A stretch of 21,843 nt of DNA from contig JADFHR010000012.1 of the NCBI GenBank assembly GCA_022567015.1, positions 1-21,843 of the forward strand, in the 5' to 3' direction. How positions within the stretch are numbered: position 1 is the stretch's first letter; the number at the start of each line of letters is the position of its first letter. This document shows positions 21,752 to 21,843 of the stretch, in pieces. Origin of the DNA: Pseudomonadota bacterium. GTDB taxonomy: Bacteria; Pseudomonadota; Alphaproteobacteria; Rhodospirillales; 2-02-FULL-58-16. The position numbers were made by a program, and so were the translations under genes. The notes under the pieces are model-generated. The model had not been told where the DNA came from and did no database searches. It saw only the letters and a program-made list of their open reading frames with translations.

Positions 21752-21780
21752 TTGACAATGCCGGTGCCATGGCCTAAAAG
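21752..21780 (+). promoter_or_regulatory. Promoter of the ArsR-family gene
   Basis: TTGACA (21752-21757) is a perfect -35 element and TAAAAG (21775-21780) lies after a 17-bp spacer. The ATG at 21788 would give a very short leader, so the exact -10 is uncertain. Confidence 0.5.
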
Positions 21781-21787
21781 GCAAGCC

Positions 21788-21843
21788 ATGGACTTGGACC
21801 ATGCCGCCCGGTGCCTGGAGAAGCTGGGCCACCCGACCCGCCT
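21788..21843 (+). CDS. ArsR/SmtB-family regulator, N-terminal fragment
   Basis: Only the first 18 codons are in the window: MDLDHAARCLEKLGHPTR, running off the right edge. The LEKLGHPTRL pattern is the N-terminal helix of ArsR-family winged-helix repressors, which usually read A-LGHPTRLRIL. AAAAGG lies upstream of ATG 21788. A cysteine at residue 9 precedes the helix. The inducer (metal, sulfide or persulfide) cannot be told from the fragment. The position suggests control of the divergent DsbA-like, secreted-protein and cytochrome genes. Confidence 0.75.
   Translation, partial: MDLDHAARCLEKLGHPTR

Overview
This is a GC-rich window from a Gram-negative bacterium, most likely an alphaproteobacterium of the Rhodospirillales type. 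Reasons: many signal peptides and two predicted outer-membrane beta-barrels, a short SRP RNA directly upstream of dnaX, and the codon bias. The species assignment is inference. No rRNA, tRNA or CRISPR array is visible.

Layout. 1-825: mostly non-coding, with a 58-bp tandem repeat, a duplicated AT-rich motif on either side of a strong intrinsic terminator, and one doubtful small ORF. 826-2681 (minus): SRP RNA with its promoter, then dnaX. 2751-4026: a 1.28-kb cassette bounded by near-perfect terminal inverted repeats and a probable 8-bp target duplication; it carries one PEP mutase/isocitrate lyase-family gene and no transposase. 4080-5000: nudC, whose start lies just outside the cassette. 5115-7145: an MFS exporter with a His-rich tail, divergent from a Cys-containing MerR regulator that has a textbook MerR promoter with a 19-bp spacer. 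7467-12059 (plus): a YncE-like propeller, a GGCT-like protein, a flippase-like membrane protein, an MFS protein and a second GGCT-like protein.

12142-14378 (minus): a small Cys-motif protein, a membrane-anchored cytochrome c, a small periplasmic protein and a SCO/SenC protein, which look like a copper or redox set. 14533-18489 (plus): a mer-like promoter followed by a MerR regulator with the exact mercury-type cysteine spacing, a small thioredoxin-like protein, an outer-membrane beta-barrel, a MerP-like HMA protein, a second beta-barrel and an NHL propeller. No mercuric reductase or MerT is present. 18697-19953: a class III nucleotide cyclase. 19968-21533 (minus): a second cytochrome c paralogous to the first, a small secreted protein and a DsbA-like thiol protein. 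These are divergent from an ArsR-family gene that runs off the right end.

Together, about 12-21.8 kb reads as an envelope metal, thiol and electron-transfer region under MerR and ArsR control. The best candidates for an undescribed system are the MerR-controlled six-gene operon (14533-18489), with its flanking paralogous cytochromes, and the transposase-less cassette at 2751-4026.
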